Shown here: piece after piece, positions 32,273 to 41,594 of the stretch | How positions within the stretch are numbered: the first letter of the stretch is position 1 | Layout of the letters: each line of letters begins with the position of its first letter | Assembly (NCBI RefSeq): GCF_003626655.1 | Contig: NZ_RBAN01000004.1 | Span: 496,001 to 560,000 of the forward strand | DNA length: 64,000 nt | Source of the DNA: Micromonospora costi | Lineage (GTDB): Bacteria; Actinomycetota; Actinomycetes; Mycobacteriales; Micromonosporaceae | Direction of reading: 5' to 3' | The notes under the pieces: generated by a model | Told to the model about the DNA's origin: nothing | Databases searched by the model: none | Seen by the model: only the letters and a program-made list of their open reading frames with translations | Program-made: the position numbers and the translations under genes

Positions 32273-33721
32273 TCACCCATTCGTCGGCGACGGGTTCGCC
32301 GAGCCGTTCACCCGGTCCGGACCGGTGGGCTGGCCGGCGAGCGCCGCGGGCGACGGTCGGCGCAGGGGCGTGACGGCCGTCGGCCACTGTGGCGCACCGG
32401 TGGCCGGGCGGGGCGTGCCGCCGGCCGTGAACGCGGCCCGGGGTTGCTGCACCGACTGCAACGAGACGATGTCGCGCCCGAACACCACGGCGCTGAGCCA
32501 GACCAGCAGGACGCGGACCTTGCGTTCCCAGGTCGGCACGGCAAGCACGTGGTACCCGCGGTGCATCACCCAGGCTGGGAACCCCTTGACGACCAGGCGG
32601 CGGTACTGGAACACCCCGCGACCGAGGCCGAGGGTCGCGACCACACCGAGGCTGTGGTGGGCGTACTGCTTGACCCTGCGCCCGCGGAGGTCGGCGACCA
32701 GGTTCGCGGCCAGCCGCTTCCCCTGCCGGACGGCGTGTTGCGCGTTCGGCACGGTGAGCGCGCCCGGGACGGGGGAGGCGAGGTCCGGGACCGCGGCGTT
32801 GTCGCCCGCGCCCCAGGCGTCGGGGATCGGGGCGTCCTCGGTGCCGACGCGCAGGTCGGCGCGTACCAGCAGCCGGCCCTTGTCGTCGATGGGCAGGTCG
32901 GTCTGCTTCGCGACGACGGGGTTGGCGCCGTTGCCCGCGGTCCAGATCAGCAGCTCGGTGTCGTATTCCTCGCCGGTGGAGAGCACCACGTGCCCGTCCT
33001 CGGCCGAGACCAGCTGCGTGTTCAGGTGGATGTGGGCGCCGCGCTGTTCGAGGTGGCGCACCACCCACCGGCCCACGTCGTCGGTGACCTCGGGAAGGAT
33101 ACGGCCCTGCGCCTCGACGAGGTGGAAGGCCAGCTCCGAGGCGGTGAGCTCCGGATACCGCTTGAGCAGCGCCGTCGCGAGGGAGAGCAGCTCCGCGAAG
33201 CCTTCGACGCCGGTGAACCCACCGCCCACGACGGTCACGGTCAGCAGCCGGGTGCGCTCGGGGCCGGGCGGAAGGCCGGAGGCGCGCTCGAACGCGGTGA
33301 GCAGCCGGTCCCTGATGGCCACGGCTTCCTCGACGTGCTTGAGCCCGATCGCGCCCTCCGCGACGCCGGGGATCGGGAAGGTGCGGGTCACCGCGCCCGC
33401 GGTCACCACGACGACGTCGTACTCGAACGGGCGGTCGGGGCCGTCCAGGGGCCGGATCGTGGCGGTCTTGTGGGCGTGGTCGATCTCGGTCACGCTGCCC
33501 GCGATGACGGTCGTACGGCGGAGGTGGCCGCGCAGCGAGACGGCGACGTGTCGCGCCTCGACCGAGCCCGCGGCGACCTCGGGTAGGAACGGCTGGTAGG
33601 TCATGTACGGCCGGGGGTCGACGAGGGTGACCTCGGCCTCGTCGCGGCGAAGCTTCTTCTCCAACCGCCAGGCGGTGTAGAAGCCGGCGTATCCGCCGCC
33701 GACGATCAGGATCCTGCGCAT
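32273..33721 (-). CDS. ndh: NDH-2 type NADH dehydrogenase (NAD(P)/FAD-dependent oxidoreductase)
   Basis: Transfers electrons from NADH to quinone without proton pumping; 482 aa, membrane-associated. Two dinucleotide-binding motifs: FAD site ILIVGGGYAGFYTAWRLE at the N-terminus and NADH site VTVVGGGFTGVEGFAELL near 168. Second FAD motif is DAWGAGDNAAVPD near 297. C-terminal amphipathic helices (LLVWLSAVVFGRDIVSL) suit membrane attachment. ATG 33721 chosen because GGAGG sits 5 bp upstream; an ATG at 33733 would overlap it. An iron-box-like palindrome lies 35 bp upstream. Gene symbol by family. Confidence 0.85.
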   Translation of the reverse strand: MRRILIVGGGYAGFYTAWRLEKKLRRDEAEVTLVDPRPYMTYQPFLPEVAAGSVEARHVAVSLRGHLRRTTVIAGSVTEIDHAHKTATIRPLDGPDRPFEYDVVVVTAGAVTRTFPIPGVAEGAIGLKHVEEAVAIRDRLLTAFERASGLPPGPERTRLLTVTVVGGGFTGVEGFAELLSLATALLKRYPELTASELAFHLVEAQGRILPEVTDDVGRWVVRHLEQRGAHIHLNTQLVSAEDGHVVLSTGEEYDTELLIWTAGNGANPVVAKQTDLPIDDKGRLLVRADLRVGTEDAPIPDAWGAGDNAAVPDLASPVPGALTVPNAQHAVRQGKRLAANLVADLRGRRVKQYAHHSLGVVATLGLGRGVFQYRRLVVKGFPAWVMHRGYHVLAVPTWERKVRVLLVWLSAVVFGRDIVSLQSVQQPRAAFTAGGTPRPATGAPQWPTAVTPLRRPSPAALAGQPTGPDRVNGSANPSPTNG

Positions 33722-34077
33722 GGCAACCTCCAACGAACCGCTACCACATACAACCAGGTGAGGCTCACCTTTGTGCCGTACGCCGGCCGATCGTGACCGG
33801 GCACACGCGGCGTTCGTAGGTGCTCATGGTGTGCCTCCCCGCGCCCGCTCGGACGTTCGCGGGCTCACCAGGTAGGACGGGAAACCCCGGCGGGCGTGCG
33901 TTCCCGCGACCTCCACCCTTCAGGGAGGTTTGCCGGTTCCGGGCCTGCCGGGAGGGCTGGGCGGGGTAGGACCAACAGTGGCGGCACAGCGGTTGATCCC
34001 GCCTGCCCGGTCGCGACCGGGACGGGCGCGGCACCACGACGGCGTCAGGGTGGACGCGGATTCGGGAGGTGGTCCGG
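33722..34077. other. Divergent intergenic region (356 bp)
   Basis: Between ndh (minus) and an NAD-binding protein (plus). Holds the iron-box-like palindrome at 33756-33770 and the GGGAGG site for the plus-strand gene at 34064. The middle 200 bp (33780-34030) has no convincing ORF or RNA; a weak CCTCC...GGAGG hairpin near 33911 was seen. Confidence 0.5.
33756..33770 (-). promoter_or_regulatory. DtxR/IdeR-type iron box upstream of ndh
   Basis: AGGTGAGGCTCACCT matches the core AGGT(A/T)AG(G/C)CT(A/T)ACCT consensus of DtxR/IdeR/DmdR sites except for two symmetric A/T-to-G/C changes. It lies 35 bp upstream of the ndh start, where it could occlude the promoter when iron is replete. Confidence 0.65.
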
Positions 34078-34815
34078 GTGCGGATCGCGGTAGCCGGCGG
34101 AACCGGCCGGGTCGGAAGACGGGTCGTCGACGCCGTACGGGCCGCCGGCCACGAGCCCGTCGTCCTCGCCCGCTCCACCGGCGTGGACCTGGTCCGCGGC
34201 TCGGGGCTCGACGAGGCGCTGGCCGGCGTACCGGTCGTGATCGACGTCAGCAACATGTCGACGGCCAGCCGGAAGAAATCGGAGATGTTCTTCGGCGCGG
34301 CCACCGGCAACCTGCTCTCCGCCGGCCGACGCCTCGGGGTGCGCCACCACGTCGCGCTGTCGATCGTCGGCGTCGACCGGGTGGAGTTCGGCTACTACGC
34401 GGGCAAACGCCGTCAGGAGGCGCTGGTCGTGACCGGCGGGGTGCCCGCGACGGTGCTCCGCTCGACGCAGTTCCACGAGTTCGCCGCGCAGATGGTCGCG
34501 AACCGCCGGCCGGTCGCGCTGGTGCCGCAGATGCTCACCCAGCCGATCGCGGCCCACGAGGTCGCCCGCTGCCTGGTCGAACTCGCCCTGAGGGATCCGG
34601 TCGGCCTGGCGCCGGAGATCGCCGGCCCACAGCAACTGCGGATGCCGGACATGGTCCGCCGTCTGCTGCGGGCCCGTGGACGTCGCCGGGTCGTCCTGCC
34701 GGTCCGCCTTCCGGGAGCCACCGGTCGGGCCATGGCCGGCGGCGGCCTGCTGCCGGCCAGGCCCGGTCCGCGAGGCACGCAGACCTTCGATCAGTGGCTG
34801 GCGGCCGGCGCCTGA
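34078..34815 (+). CDS. NAD(P)H-binding atypical SDR (NmrA-like)
   Basis: 245 aa. N-terminal IAVAGGTGRVGRRVVDAV is the GGTGxxG dinucleotide motif of atypical SDRs. No YxxxK active site; instead YYAGKRRQEALV, as in NmrA/HSCARG-type sensors, and PATVLRSTQFHEF. GTG 34078 chosen, 8 bp after GGGAGG. It may sense redox state or reduce quinones. The next gene, DAAO, starts 64 bp downstream on the same strand. Confidence 0.85.
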   Translation: MRIAVAGGTGRVGRRVVDAVRAAGHEPVVLARSTGVDLVRGSGLDEALAGVPVVIDVSNMSTASRKKSEMFFGAATGNLLSAGRRLGVRHHVALSIVGVDRVEFGYYAGKRRQEALVVTGGVPATVLRSTQFHEFAAQMVANRRPVALVPQMLTQPIAAHEVARCLVELALRDPVGLAPEIAGPQQLRMPDMVRRLLRARGRRRVVLPVRLPGATGRAMAGGGLLPARPGPRGTQTFDQWLAAGA

Positions 34816-34879
34816 CCGGACGGACGCCGGGTGGCCACGACATCGACGGCGGCCCTCCGATGTGGTGTGATCACCAGGC

Positions 34880-35824
34880 ATGAGGGTCAGGGTCGTCGGC
34901 GCCGGTGTGGTGGGCTTGACCAGCGCGCTGCGGCTCGCGCAGGCCGGTCACGAGGCGGACGTCGTCGCGGCGGCGGTCGGGCACGGCACGACGTCGTCGG
35001 TCGCTGCCGCGCTGTGGTACCCCTATCGCGCGTACCCCGAGGCGGACGTGACCCGGTGGTCGGCGACCACCTACCGGGTGCTGCGCGGCCTGACCTCCGA
35101 CCCGTCCGCCGGCGTGCGGATACGCCGGGGACGGGAGCTGTTCCGCGAGCACACCCCGGACCCGTGGTGGCGGGAGGCGGTGCCCGAGCTGGGTCGGGTC
35201 GCCGGCGACCGGCTGCCGGCGGGCTACGTCGACGGTTACGAGCTGAGCGTCCCCGTGGTGGACATGGCCGTGCACCTGCCGTGGCTGCGCGGGCGGCTGG
35301 AATCGGCGGGCGTCCCGCTTCGGACCGGGCGGCTGGGCGACCTCGCCGAGGCGTTCGAGGGCGTCGACGTCGTGGTGAACTGCACCGGTCTGGGCGCCCG
35401 GGAGTTGGTCCAGGACGGCACGCTCACCCCGGTGCGGGGGCAGGTGATCGTCGTCGCCCAGTTCGGCCTGACCGAATGGTTCCTCGACCAGACCGACCCC
35501 GAACACCTGGTCTACGTCGTACCCAGGGGTGACACCGTGCTGCTGGGCGGCACCGCCGAGGAGCGCGACGAGGATCTGCGCGTCCGGCCGGGAACGACCG
35601 CGGACATCCTGGAGCGGTGCAGCCGGCTCGTGCCCGCGCTCCGCGGGGCGGACGTTCTCGACCGCCGGGTGGGTCTGCGCCCGGGACGCCCCGTCGTGCG
35701 GCTGGAGACCGAGGTCGTCGACCACGGCCCGGTGGTGCACTGCTACGGCCACGGTGGCGCCGGGGTCACGCTGTCCTACGGCTGCGCCGAGGAGGTCGCC
35801 GCGCTCGTGGCGGGGCTGTCCTGA
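34880..35824 (+). CDS. D-amino-acid oxidase (FAD)
   Basis: Oxidises neutral D-amino acids to 2-oxo acids, NH3 and H2O2; 314 aa. FAD motif VRVVGAGVVGLTSALRLAQAGHE at the N-terminus; DAAO hallmark HGTTSSVAAALWYPY; VVNCTGLGARELV; and C-terminal CYGHGGAGVTLSYGCAEEV, the GHGGxG motif with substrate-site context. ATG 34880. It is notable that D-Ser or D-Ala made by the racemase at 17715 would be substrates, but the loci are 15 kb apart and linkage is not shown. Confidence 0.92.
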   Translation: MRVRVVGAGVVGLTSALRLAQAGHEADVVAAAVGHGTTSSVAAALWYPYRAYPEADVTRWSATTYRVLRGLTSDPSAGVRIRRGRELFREHTPDPWWREAVPELGRVAGDRLPAGYVDGYELSVPVVDMAVHLPWLRGRLESAGVPLRTGRLGDLAEAFEGVDVVVNCTGLGARELVQDGTLTPVRGQVIVVAQFGLTEWFLDQTDPEHLVYVVPRGDTVLLGGTAEERDEDLRVRPGTTADILERCSRLVPALRGADVLDRRVGLRPGRPVVRLETEVVDHGPVVHCYGHGGAGVTLSYGCAEEVAALVAGLS

Positions 35825-35900
35825 GCGGCGCCCCGTCGCGGTGATCATCGGTCTCGCGTGCGCCTGGCCGTCGGCCTGTATCTCGCCGAGCAGGCCGCAC

Positions 35901-35936
35901 GCGCCGGTTCTGTGACCTAGGGTGAGGAACCGGCGC
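35901..35936. terminator. Inverted repeat downstream of DAAO (terminator or operator)
   Basis: GCGCCGGTTC and its exact complement separated by 16 nt, 77 bp after the DAAO stop and about 150 bp before the next gene. A TAGGGT box sits in the loop, so an operator role for the downstream membrane gene is also possible. Confidence 0.45.
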
Positions 35937-36083
35937 GGCCACTTCGTCCGGTGTCGGTGCGACGCGGGCGTCCCGATCAGGGCCGTGGACCGACACGTCA
36001 CCCAGCCGAAGGACGACCGATGACCGAGAGATCGCCGCGGTGCCGCCTCCCGGCGGCCCGGGACCGGGCCCGGCACCGCTGAG

Positions 36084-36560
36084 ATGGACTGGGCCGGATG
36101 GGCGCTGTTCGGGTTGGTCGCCACCACGGCGCTCACCGCGGCGCTGATCACCGCCCAGCTGGCCGGCCTCACCCGGGTCGACTTCCCTCTGCTGCTCGGG
36201 ACCCTCGTCACGGAGGACCCGGACCGGGCCCGGATCGTCGGGTTCTTCATGCACCTGTGCGCCGGTCAGGGCTTCGCCCTCGGCTACGCAGCCACGTTCG
36301 CCCTGCTGGACCGGGCCACCTGGTGGATCGGCGCGCTGCTCGGCGCGCTCCACGTCGCGATCGCCCTCACGGTGCTCCTGCCGCTGCTCCCGGGCGTCCA
36401 CCCGCGCATGGCCTCGCAGCGGGCGGGCCCGGCCAGCACGGCGGTGCTCGAACCTCCCGGTCTGTTCGCCCTCAACTACGGCATCCCGACTCCCGCGGTC
36501 GTGGGTGTCGTCCACGTCGTCTACGGGGTGGTCCTCGGCGTGCTCCTCCGGGCCGGTTGA
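36084..36560 (+). CDS. Small integral membrane protein, unknown function
   Basis: 158 aa with four predicted helices: WALFGLVATTALTAALITAQL, GFFMHLCAGQGFALGYAATFAL, WWIGALLGALHVAIALTVLLPLLPG, and C-terminal VVGVVHVVYGVVLGVLL. His residues in helices 2, 3 and 4 (MHLC, ALHVA, VVHVV) could bind metal or haem, but no family is recognised with certainty. Ends 34 bp before the GH15 gene start, so the pair may be cotranscribed. Confidence 0.72.
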   Translation: MDWAGWALFGLVATTALTAALITAQLAGLTRVDFPLLLGTLVTEDPDRARIVGFFMHLCAGQGFALGYAATFALLDRATWWIGALLGALHVAIALTVLLPLLPGVHPRMASQRAGPASTAVLEPPGLFALNYGIPTPAVVGVVHVVYGVVLGVLLRAG

Positions 36561-36594
36561 CCCGCCGCGCGCCGCTCGTGAGGAGGTGATCTCC

Positions 36595-38409
36595 GTGAAC
36601 GGTGGGTCCGACCGTACGGGTGCCCGGCTCCCGGCGCCGATCAGCGACTACGGGCTGCTGGGTGACACGCGCACCGCCGCCCTGGTCGCCGCCGACGGTG
36701 GGATCGACTGGCTCTGCGTGCCCCGCTTCGACGGCGAGCCCCTGTTCGGCAGGCTCGTCGGGGGGCCGGACGCCGGAATGTTCCGGGTCGGTCCGGCCCG
36801 GCCTGCCCCGGTCGTCGAACGGCGCTACCGGCCGCACACTGCCACCGTGGAGACGACCTGGGCGGTGGGCGACGGCCGGCTCACCCTCACCGAGGCCATG
36901 GTGGCCGAGGTCAGGGGCCGGCTGCTACCCACGACACTGATCGTGCGACGCCTGTCGGCCGAGGACGCCACGGTCGAGGCCGTCGTCGAGTTCGACCCTC
37001 GACTGGGCGTGCGACACCGGCGGCCCCGGGTCCACCGCCGGCGCCGGGCCCTGGTGTGCCAGTGGGGCTCACTCGCGGTCTCGCTCGGCAGCACGGCGGA
37101 CCTGACCGTCGAACCGGGCCGGCCCGCCCCGCTCACGGTCAGCCCGGGCCGCCCGGTCACCCTCGTGCTGGCGGTGGCCCATCGCGAACCGCTCGTCCAC
37201 GTGGAGCCGGAGGCGGCCTGGGACCTGCTCGTCGAGGACGAGGAGCGGTGGCGGGTATGGGCCGCCGGCATCGACGAGGAGCTGCCGTTCCGGGACCATG
37301 TCGTACGGAGCCTGCTGACCATGCGGCTGCTCACCTACTCGCCCTCGCGGGCCCCGGTGGCCGCGCCCACGACGTCGCTGCCCGAGGACCCGGGCGGGAT
37401 GCGCAACTGGGACTACCGCTACGTCTGGCCCCGCGACGCCAGCATCGGCGTCAGCGCCTTCCTCAGCGTCGGCAAGCCCGACGAGGCCCGCGGCTTCCTC
37501 GCGTGGCTGCTGCACGCCAGCCGCCTGCAGCGGCCACGGCTGCCGGCCCTGCTCACCCTGTACGGACGGTACGTGCCCCGGGAACGGGAACTGCCCGGCT
37601 GGCCCGGCTACCTCGGCAGCGTTCCCGTGCGGGTCGGCAACGGGGCCGCCGATCAGCACCAGCTCGACGGCTACGGCTGGGTGATCGACGCGGCCTGGGC
37701 GTTCGCGCAGGCGGGGCATCTCCTCCACTCGGAGACCTGGCGGGCGGTCCGCGGGTTCGCGGACGTGGTCGCCGGCTGCTGGGGAGAGCCCGACGCCGGC
37801 ATCTGGGAGGTCCGGGAACCGGCCCAGCACGTGCATTCGAAGCTCATGGGCTGGCTCGCGCTGGACCGGGCCCTGCGCATCGCCGACACCCATCCCCTGC
37901 CCGGCCGCCAGCGCCGGCGCTGGCGGGAGGCACGGGACGCCCTGGCCACCGAGGTCCGGACCCTCGGCTTCGACGCGACGATGGGCAGCTACGTCCGCAG
38001 CTACGGCTCCGCGCACCTCGACGCGGCCCTGCTCGTCCTGCCGCTGCTGGAGATGGATCCCGACGACTCGCCCCGGGTACGCGGCACCGTCGACGCCGTC
38101 CGCGACCGGCTCTCGGCCGGTGGGCCGCTCCTCTACCGCTATCCACCGGGGGTCGACGGCTTCCCCGGCGGTGAAGGCGCGTTCCTGCCCTGCTCGTTCT
38201 GGCTCGTCCAGGCCCTCGCCCGCACCGGGCGCCGCGCCGAGGCGGTGGAGCTGTTCCGAAGCATGCTCGACCACGCCAGCCCGCTCGGCCTCTACGCCGA
38301 GGAGATGGACCCCGCGACCGGCGCGCACCTGGGCAACTACCCGCAGACGCTGACCCACGCCGCGCTCGTCCAGGCCGCGCTGGCCATCCGGGACGCGCCC
38401 ACCGGCTAG
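36595..38409 (+). CDS. GH15 family glycoside hydrolase (glucoamylase/trehalase-like)
   Basis: 604 aa, inverting alpha-glucosidase or trehalase. N-terminal beta-sandwich (ISDYGLLGDTRTAALVAADGGIDWLCVPRFDG, residues 15-50) and C-terminal (alpha/alpha)6 barrel from about 240: MRNWDYRYVWPRDASIGVSAF, DQHQLDGYGWVID, AGIWEVREPAQHVHSKLMGWLALDRA (general-acid Glu in IWEVR), and ERELPG. Near the end, YAEEMDPATGAHLGNYPQTLTHAAL holds the general base. No signal peptide, so intracellular, as actinobacterial GH15 trehalases are. GTG 36595 with AGGAGGT 7 bp upstream. Confidence 0.9.
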   Translation: MNGGSDRTGARLPAPISDYGLLGDTRTAALVAADGGIDWLCVPRFDGEPLFGRLVGGPDAGMFRVGPARPAPVVERRYRPHTATVETTWAVGDGRLTLTEAMVAEVRGRLLPTTLIVRRLSAEDATVEAVVEFDPRLGVRHRRPRVHRRRRALVCQWGSLAVSLGSTADLTVEPGRPAPLTVSPGRPVTLVLAVAHREPLVHVEPEAAWDLLVEDEERWRVWAAGIDEELPFRDHVVRSLLTMRLLTYSPSRAPVAAPTTSLPEDPGGMRNWDYRYVWPRDASIGVSAFLSVGKPDEARGFLAWLLHASRLQRPRLPALLTLYGRYVPRERELPGWPGYLGSVPVRVGNGAADQHQLDGYGWVIDAAWAFAQAGHLLHSETWRAVRGFADVVAGCWGEPDAGIWEVREPAQHVHSKLMGWLALDRALRIADTHPLPGRQRRRWREARDALATEVRTLGFDATMGSYVRSYGSAHLDAALLVLPLLEMDPDDSPRVRGTVDAVRDRLSAGGPLLYRYPPGVDGFPGGEGAFLPCSFWLVQALARTGRRAEAVELFRSMLDHASPLGLYAEEMDPATGAHLGNYPQTLTHAALVQAALAIRDAPTG

Positions 38410-38647
38410 GTTGCGCGTCGAGGCAGCGGGGTTTCCCACCCGGCGCTTATCCTTGGTGCCCGCCGCCGGCACCGTGGAGGGCCACGCGTCCACGACGCCG
38501 GAGGCGACCGGTGGGCATCCCTGGCCGCACGCAACCGCTGGTCAGACGTGCTTTCGCACGGCGACGGGACCCGGCCACGGCGTGTGCGGCGAAGTGGCGC
38601 GGGGTAGATATCAGGGGATGGCTATATGGCCTGGTGAGGAGGATGGC

Positions 38648-38845
38648 GTGACGGGCGACGGTGGACGCACCCGGGCCCGCTGGGGCATCCGCCGCTACAT
38701 GGTCACCGTCCGTCAGCCCGGTGACGCCCCGATCCCCGTCAGCCGCCACTTCACGTTCCGTGCCGCGAACCGCCGCGCGGACTGGCTACGCCGCCAGTCC
38801 GACTACGCCGACTCCGACGTACGCGTCCGCCGCGTCGACCACTGA
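38648..38845 (+). CDS. Small basic hypothetical protein
   Basis: 65 aa from GTG 38648, preceded by GAGGAGGA. The protein is Arg-rich (WGIRRYMVTVRQPGD, RHFTFRAANRRADWLRRQSD, YADSDVRVRRVDH). No family recognised; the strong ribosome site and clean stop support expression. Confidence 0.55.
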   Translation: MTGDGGRTRARWGIRRYMVTVRQPGDAPIPVSRHFTFRAANRRADWLRRQSDYADSDVRVRRVDH

Positions 38846-38924
38846 CCGGGCCGAGGCCCCTGGTCACGCGTCGGCGTCCCGGCCGCGGCTCGACGTGGCG
38901 GACGACCCCGCTACCGTTGCCGCT

Positions 38925-40781
38925 GTGCGGGCGGAGGCGGGCGGGGCGATCGGCTTCGCCGTACTCGGCTCGGTCCGGGTCGTCCGCGCGGGCGCCGAAC
39001 TGCACCTGGGCGCCCGCCAGCAGCGCCTGGTGCTCGCGTTGCTGCTGGCCCGGGCCGGTACGCCGGTCTCGTTGGCCGAACTCGTCGACCTGCTCTGGGA
39101 CGAGGACCCTCCGCGCAGCGCCGCCAACGTGGTGCACCGGCACGTGGGGATGCTCCGGCGGCTGCTCGAACCCGGCCTGCCGACGCGGTCGACCGGCCGG
39201 CACATCCTGCGGGAGCTGGCGGGCTACCGGCTGCGCGCCGACGAGGCGTCCCTCGACCTGCTGAAGTTCCGGTCGCTGAGCCGGCGGGCCTCCCGGAGCC
39301 TGCGCGACGGCGACGCGGAGTCGGCGCTGCGGCACTCGCTCGACGGGCTGCGGCTGTGGCGCGGTCGGTGCGCCGCAGGTCTGGAGCCGGCTTCCCGCCT
39401 GCATCCCGCGTTCCTCGCCGTGGAGGCCGAACGCGCCCAGGCCGTCCGTGAGGCCGCCGACGCCGCCGAGCGGTGCGGCCGGCTCGCCGCGGTGCTGACG
39501 CCGTTGCGGCAGGCCGCGGAGCAGCATCCCCTCGACGAGTCGCTGCAGAGCCGGTTGCTGCTCGCGCTCGCCGCCGACGGCCGGCAGGCGGAGGCCGTCG
39601 AGACGTACCGGACGGTGCGCCGCCGGCTCGCCGACGACCTGGGCGTCGACCCGGGCGAGGAGCTGCGGGAGGCGTACGACCGGTTGCTGCACCAGCGCAC
39701 CCGGCCAGCGCACGCCGACGCGCCCGCGCCACTCCCCCGGCCCGCGCAGCTGCCGCCGGACGTGCCCTTCTTCCACGGTCGGGACGACCTCGTCGCCGAG
39801 GCCCGCACGGCGGTGGCGCGTCCGGGCGGGCCGGCGGTGCTCGCGATCGACGGCATGCCGGGGGCCGGCAAGACCGCCCTCGCCGTGCACCTCGCACATG
39901 GGTTCGCCGCCGGCTACCCGGACGGGCAGCTGTACGTCGACCTGCGCGGGTACGACGGGCGGGAGCCGGTGATGAGTCCCGCCGAGGCGCTGCGCGGCTT
40001 CCTCGGCTCACTCGGCGTGCCGCAGGAGGGCATTCCCGCCGAGCTGCACGCCCAGGCGGGCCTGTACCGCAGCCGGCTCGCCGGCCGGCGGATGCTGATC
40101 GTGCTCGACAACTGCCGCGACACCGAGCAGATCCGGCACCTGCTGCCGGGCAGCCCCGGATGCCTGGTCATCGTGACCAGCCGCACCCGGCTCAGCACCC
40201 TGCTCACCACGGCGGGCGCCCATCCGGTGCCGGTCGGCCTGCCGAGCGTCGGCGAGGCCCGGGGCACGTTCCTTCGGCTGCTCGGCGCCGGCCACGGGCC
40301 GGCCGACCCGGCCGCGATCGACACGATCGTCGCGGCCTGCGGGCGGCTGCCGCTCGCGCTGGCCGTGGTGGCCTCCCGCGCGGTGAGCCTGCCGCGGACG
40401 CCGCTGGAGCGGATCGCCGCGGAGCTGGCCCGGTCGCCGGACAGCCTGGACAGCTTCGACGGGGACGACCCGGCCACGGGCCTGCGGGCCGCCTTCTCCT
40501 GGTCCTACCGGGCGCTCTCCGCGCCGGCCGCCCGGCTGTTCCGGCTCCTGCCGACGCATCCGGGCCCGGACATCTCGACCGCCGAGGCCGCGGATCTGGC
40601 CGGTGTGCCGCTGCGCACCGGGCGGACGCTGATCGCCGAGCTGAGCCGCGCGCACCTGGTCTGCGAGGACCAGCCGGGTCGCTACCGTACCCACGAGCTG
40701 CTGCTGGCGTACGCCAGGGAACTCAGCGAGGAGGTCGACGGCGCCCGCCCCCGAGCGGAGCTGCCCTGCCCGCGGGCCTGA
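38925..40781 (+). CDS. SARP/AfsR-type regulator with NB-ARC domain, no TPR tail
   Basis: 618 aa. OmpR-like SARP DNA-binding domain about 8-90 (LGARQQRLVLALLLARAGTP, ELVDLLWDEDPPRSAANVVHRHVGMLRRLLEP); BTAD about 100-255; NB-ARC about 275-560 (GRDDLVAEART, P-loop IDGMPGAGKTALAVHLAH, LIVLDNCRDTEQIRHLLPG, GRLPLALAVVASRA, FSWSYRALS); winged helix to residue 600. It stops where AfsR proteins continue into TPRs, unlike the 931-aa paralogue downstream. GTG 38925 is chosen at the domain edge; no clear ribosome site. Such regulators activate secondary metabolism, but no cluster is in view. Confidence 0.85.
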   Translation: MRAEAGGAIGFAVLGSVRVVRAGAELHLGARQQRLVLALLLARAGTPVSLAELVDLLWDEDPPRSAANVVHRHVGMLRRLLEPGLPTRSTGRHILRELAGYRLRADEASLDLLKFRSLSRRASRSLRDGDAESALRHSLDGLRLWRGRCAAGLEPASRLHPAFLAVEAERAQAVREAADAAERCGRLAAVLTPLRQAAEQHPLDESLQSRLLLALAADGRQAEAVETYRTVRRRLADDLGVDPGEELREAYDRLLHQRTRPAHADAPAPLPRPAQLPPDVPFFHGRDDLVAEARTAVARPGGPAVLAIDGMPGAGKTALAVHLAHGFAAGYPDGQLYVDLRGYDGREPVMSPAEALRGFLGSLGVPQEGIPAELHAQAGLYRSRLAGRRMLIVLDNCRDTEQIRHLLPGSPGCLVIVTSRTRLSTLLTTAGAHPVPVGLPSVGEARGTFLRLLGAGHGPADPAAIDTIVAACGRLPLALAVVASRAVSLPRTPLERIAAELARSPDSLDSFDGDDPATGLRAAFSWSYRALSAPAARLFRLLPTHPGPDISTAEAADLAGVPLRTGRTLIAELSRAHLVCEDQPGRYRTHELLLAYARELSEEVDGARPRAELPCPRA

Positions 40782-40961
40782 CGGCACCGGCGCCCGGTCA
40801 CCCGGCGCGCCCCGACCGGCGGGGCGTGCTCACGCCGGGTCCGTGGCCGACAGCGGTCGGCGACGGCACTCGATCCGCACTCGCGCGTCAGTCCAAACGC
40901 ATCCATCGTCCCTAGGCTCGTGCCTCATCCACCGTTGCTCCTGTCCGTTGGGGGAACGACC

Positions 40962-41486
40962 ATGTTGCGGGCACCCGACGAATCACCGGCCGGCCGGGCC
41001 GAGCGCATGACGGCGTTGCACGGGGACCATGCCCGCGCCGTGCTGCGCCTCCTGCTCGTGCTGACCCACCACCAGCGGCAGACCGCCGAGGATCTGCTCC
41101 AGGAGACGATGCTGCGGGCCTGGCGGCACCTCGACTCCGTGCCGGCCGAGCCCGACGCCGCCCGCCGGTGGCTCGTGGCCGTCGCACGGCGGCTCGTCAT
41201 CGACGGTGTCCGGTTGCGGCGGGGCCGTCCCGCCGAGGTCCACCTCGTCGACATGACCTGGATCCCCGGCGGTGAGGACACGACCGGCAGCGCGCTGGCG
41301 TCGCACGCCATCCGGCGCGCGCTCGGCCGGCTGAGCCCGGCGCAGCGCCGTCTGCTGACCGAGGTGTACCTCGTCGGACGGTCGGCGGAGGAGGTCGCGG
41401 GCCGGCTGGGCGTGCCCATCGGCACGGTGAAGTCCCGGACGCACTACGCGCTGCGTGCCCTGCGCACCGGTCTCGAGGCCGCCTAG
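40962..41486 (+). CDS. ECF-like RNA polymerase sigma factor
   Basis: 174 aa. Region 2 about 15-80 (HARAVLRLLLVLTHHQRQTAEDLLQETMLRAWRHLD, with QTAEDLLQET as 2.3/2.4) and region 4 about 115-174 (LGRLSPAQRRLLTEVYLVGRSAEEVAGRLGVPIGTVKSRTHYALRAL). ATG 40962 with GGGGAA upstream; an upstream in-frame ATG-like start at 40920 lacks support. No anti-sigma gene adjacent: it is bracketed by two SARP regulators and the MITE-like element. Likely SigL/SigK-type group by helix pattern. Confidence 0.9.
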   Translation: MLRAPDESPAGRAERMTALHGDHARAVLRLLLVLTHHQRQTAEDLLQETMLRAWRHLDSVPAEPDAARRWLVAVARRLVIDGVRLRRGRPAEVHLVDMTWIPGGEDTTGSALASHAIRRALGRLSPAQRRLLTEVYLVGRSAEEVAGRLGVPIGTVKSRTHYALRALRTGLEAA

Positions 41487-41594
41487 GGTCTGCACCGCCG
41501 GGCGGTCAGCCGGCGTTGAGTCGTAGTTCACAGTGCCGCGGAGCGGGCCCGTTCCACGGCGCGGGTCCTGCAACGCTTCGGCGCCGTGGCACCT

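Noticed and set aside
33890..33960. Possible small RNA or riboswitch
   Set aside because: Only a 6-bp CCTCC/GGAGG stem is seen; no known riboswitch core.
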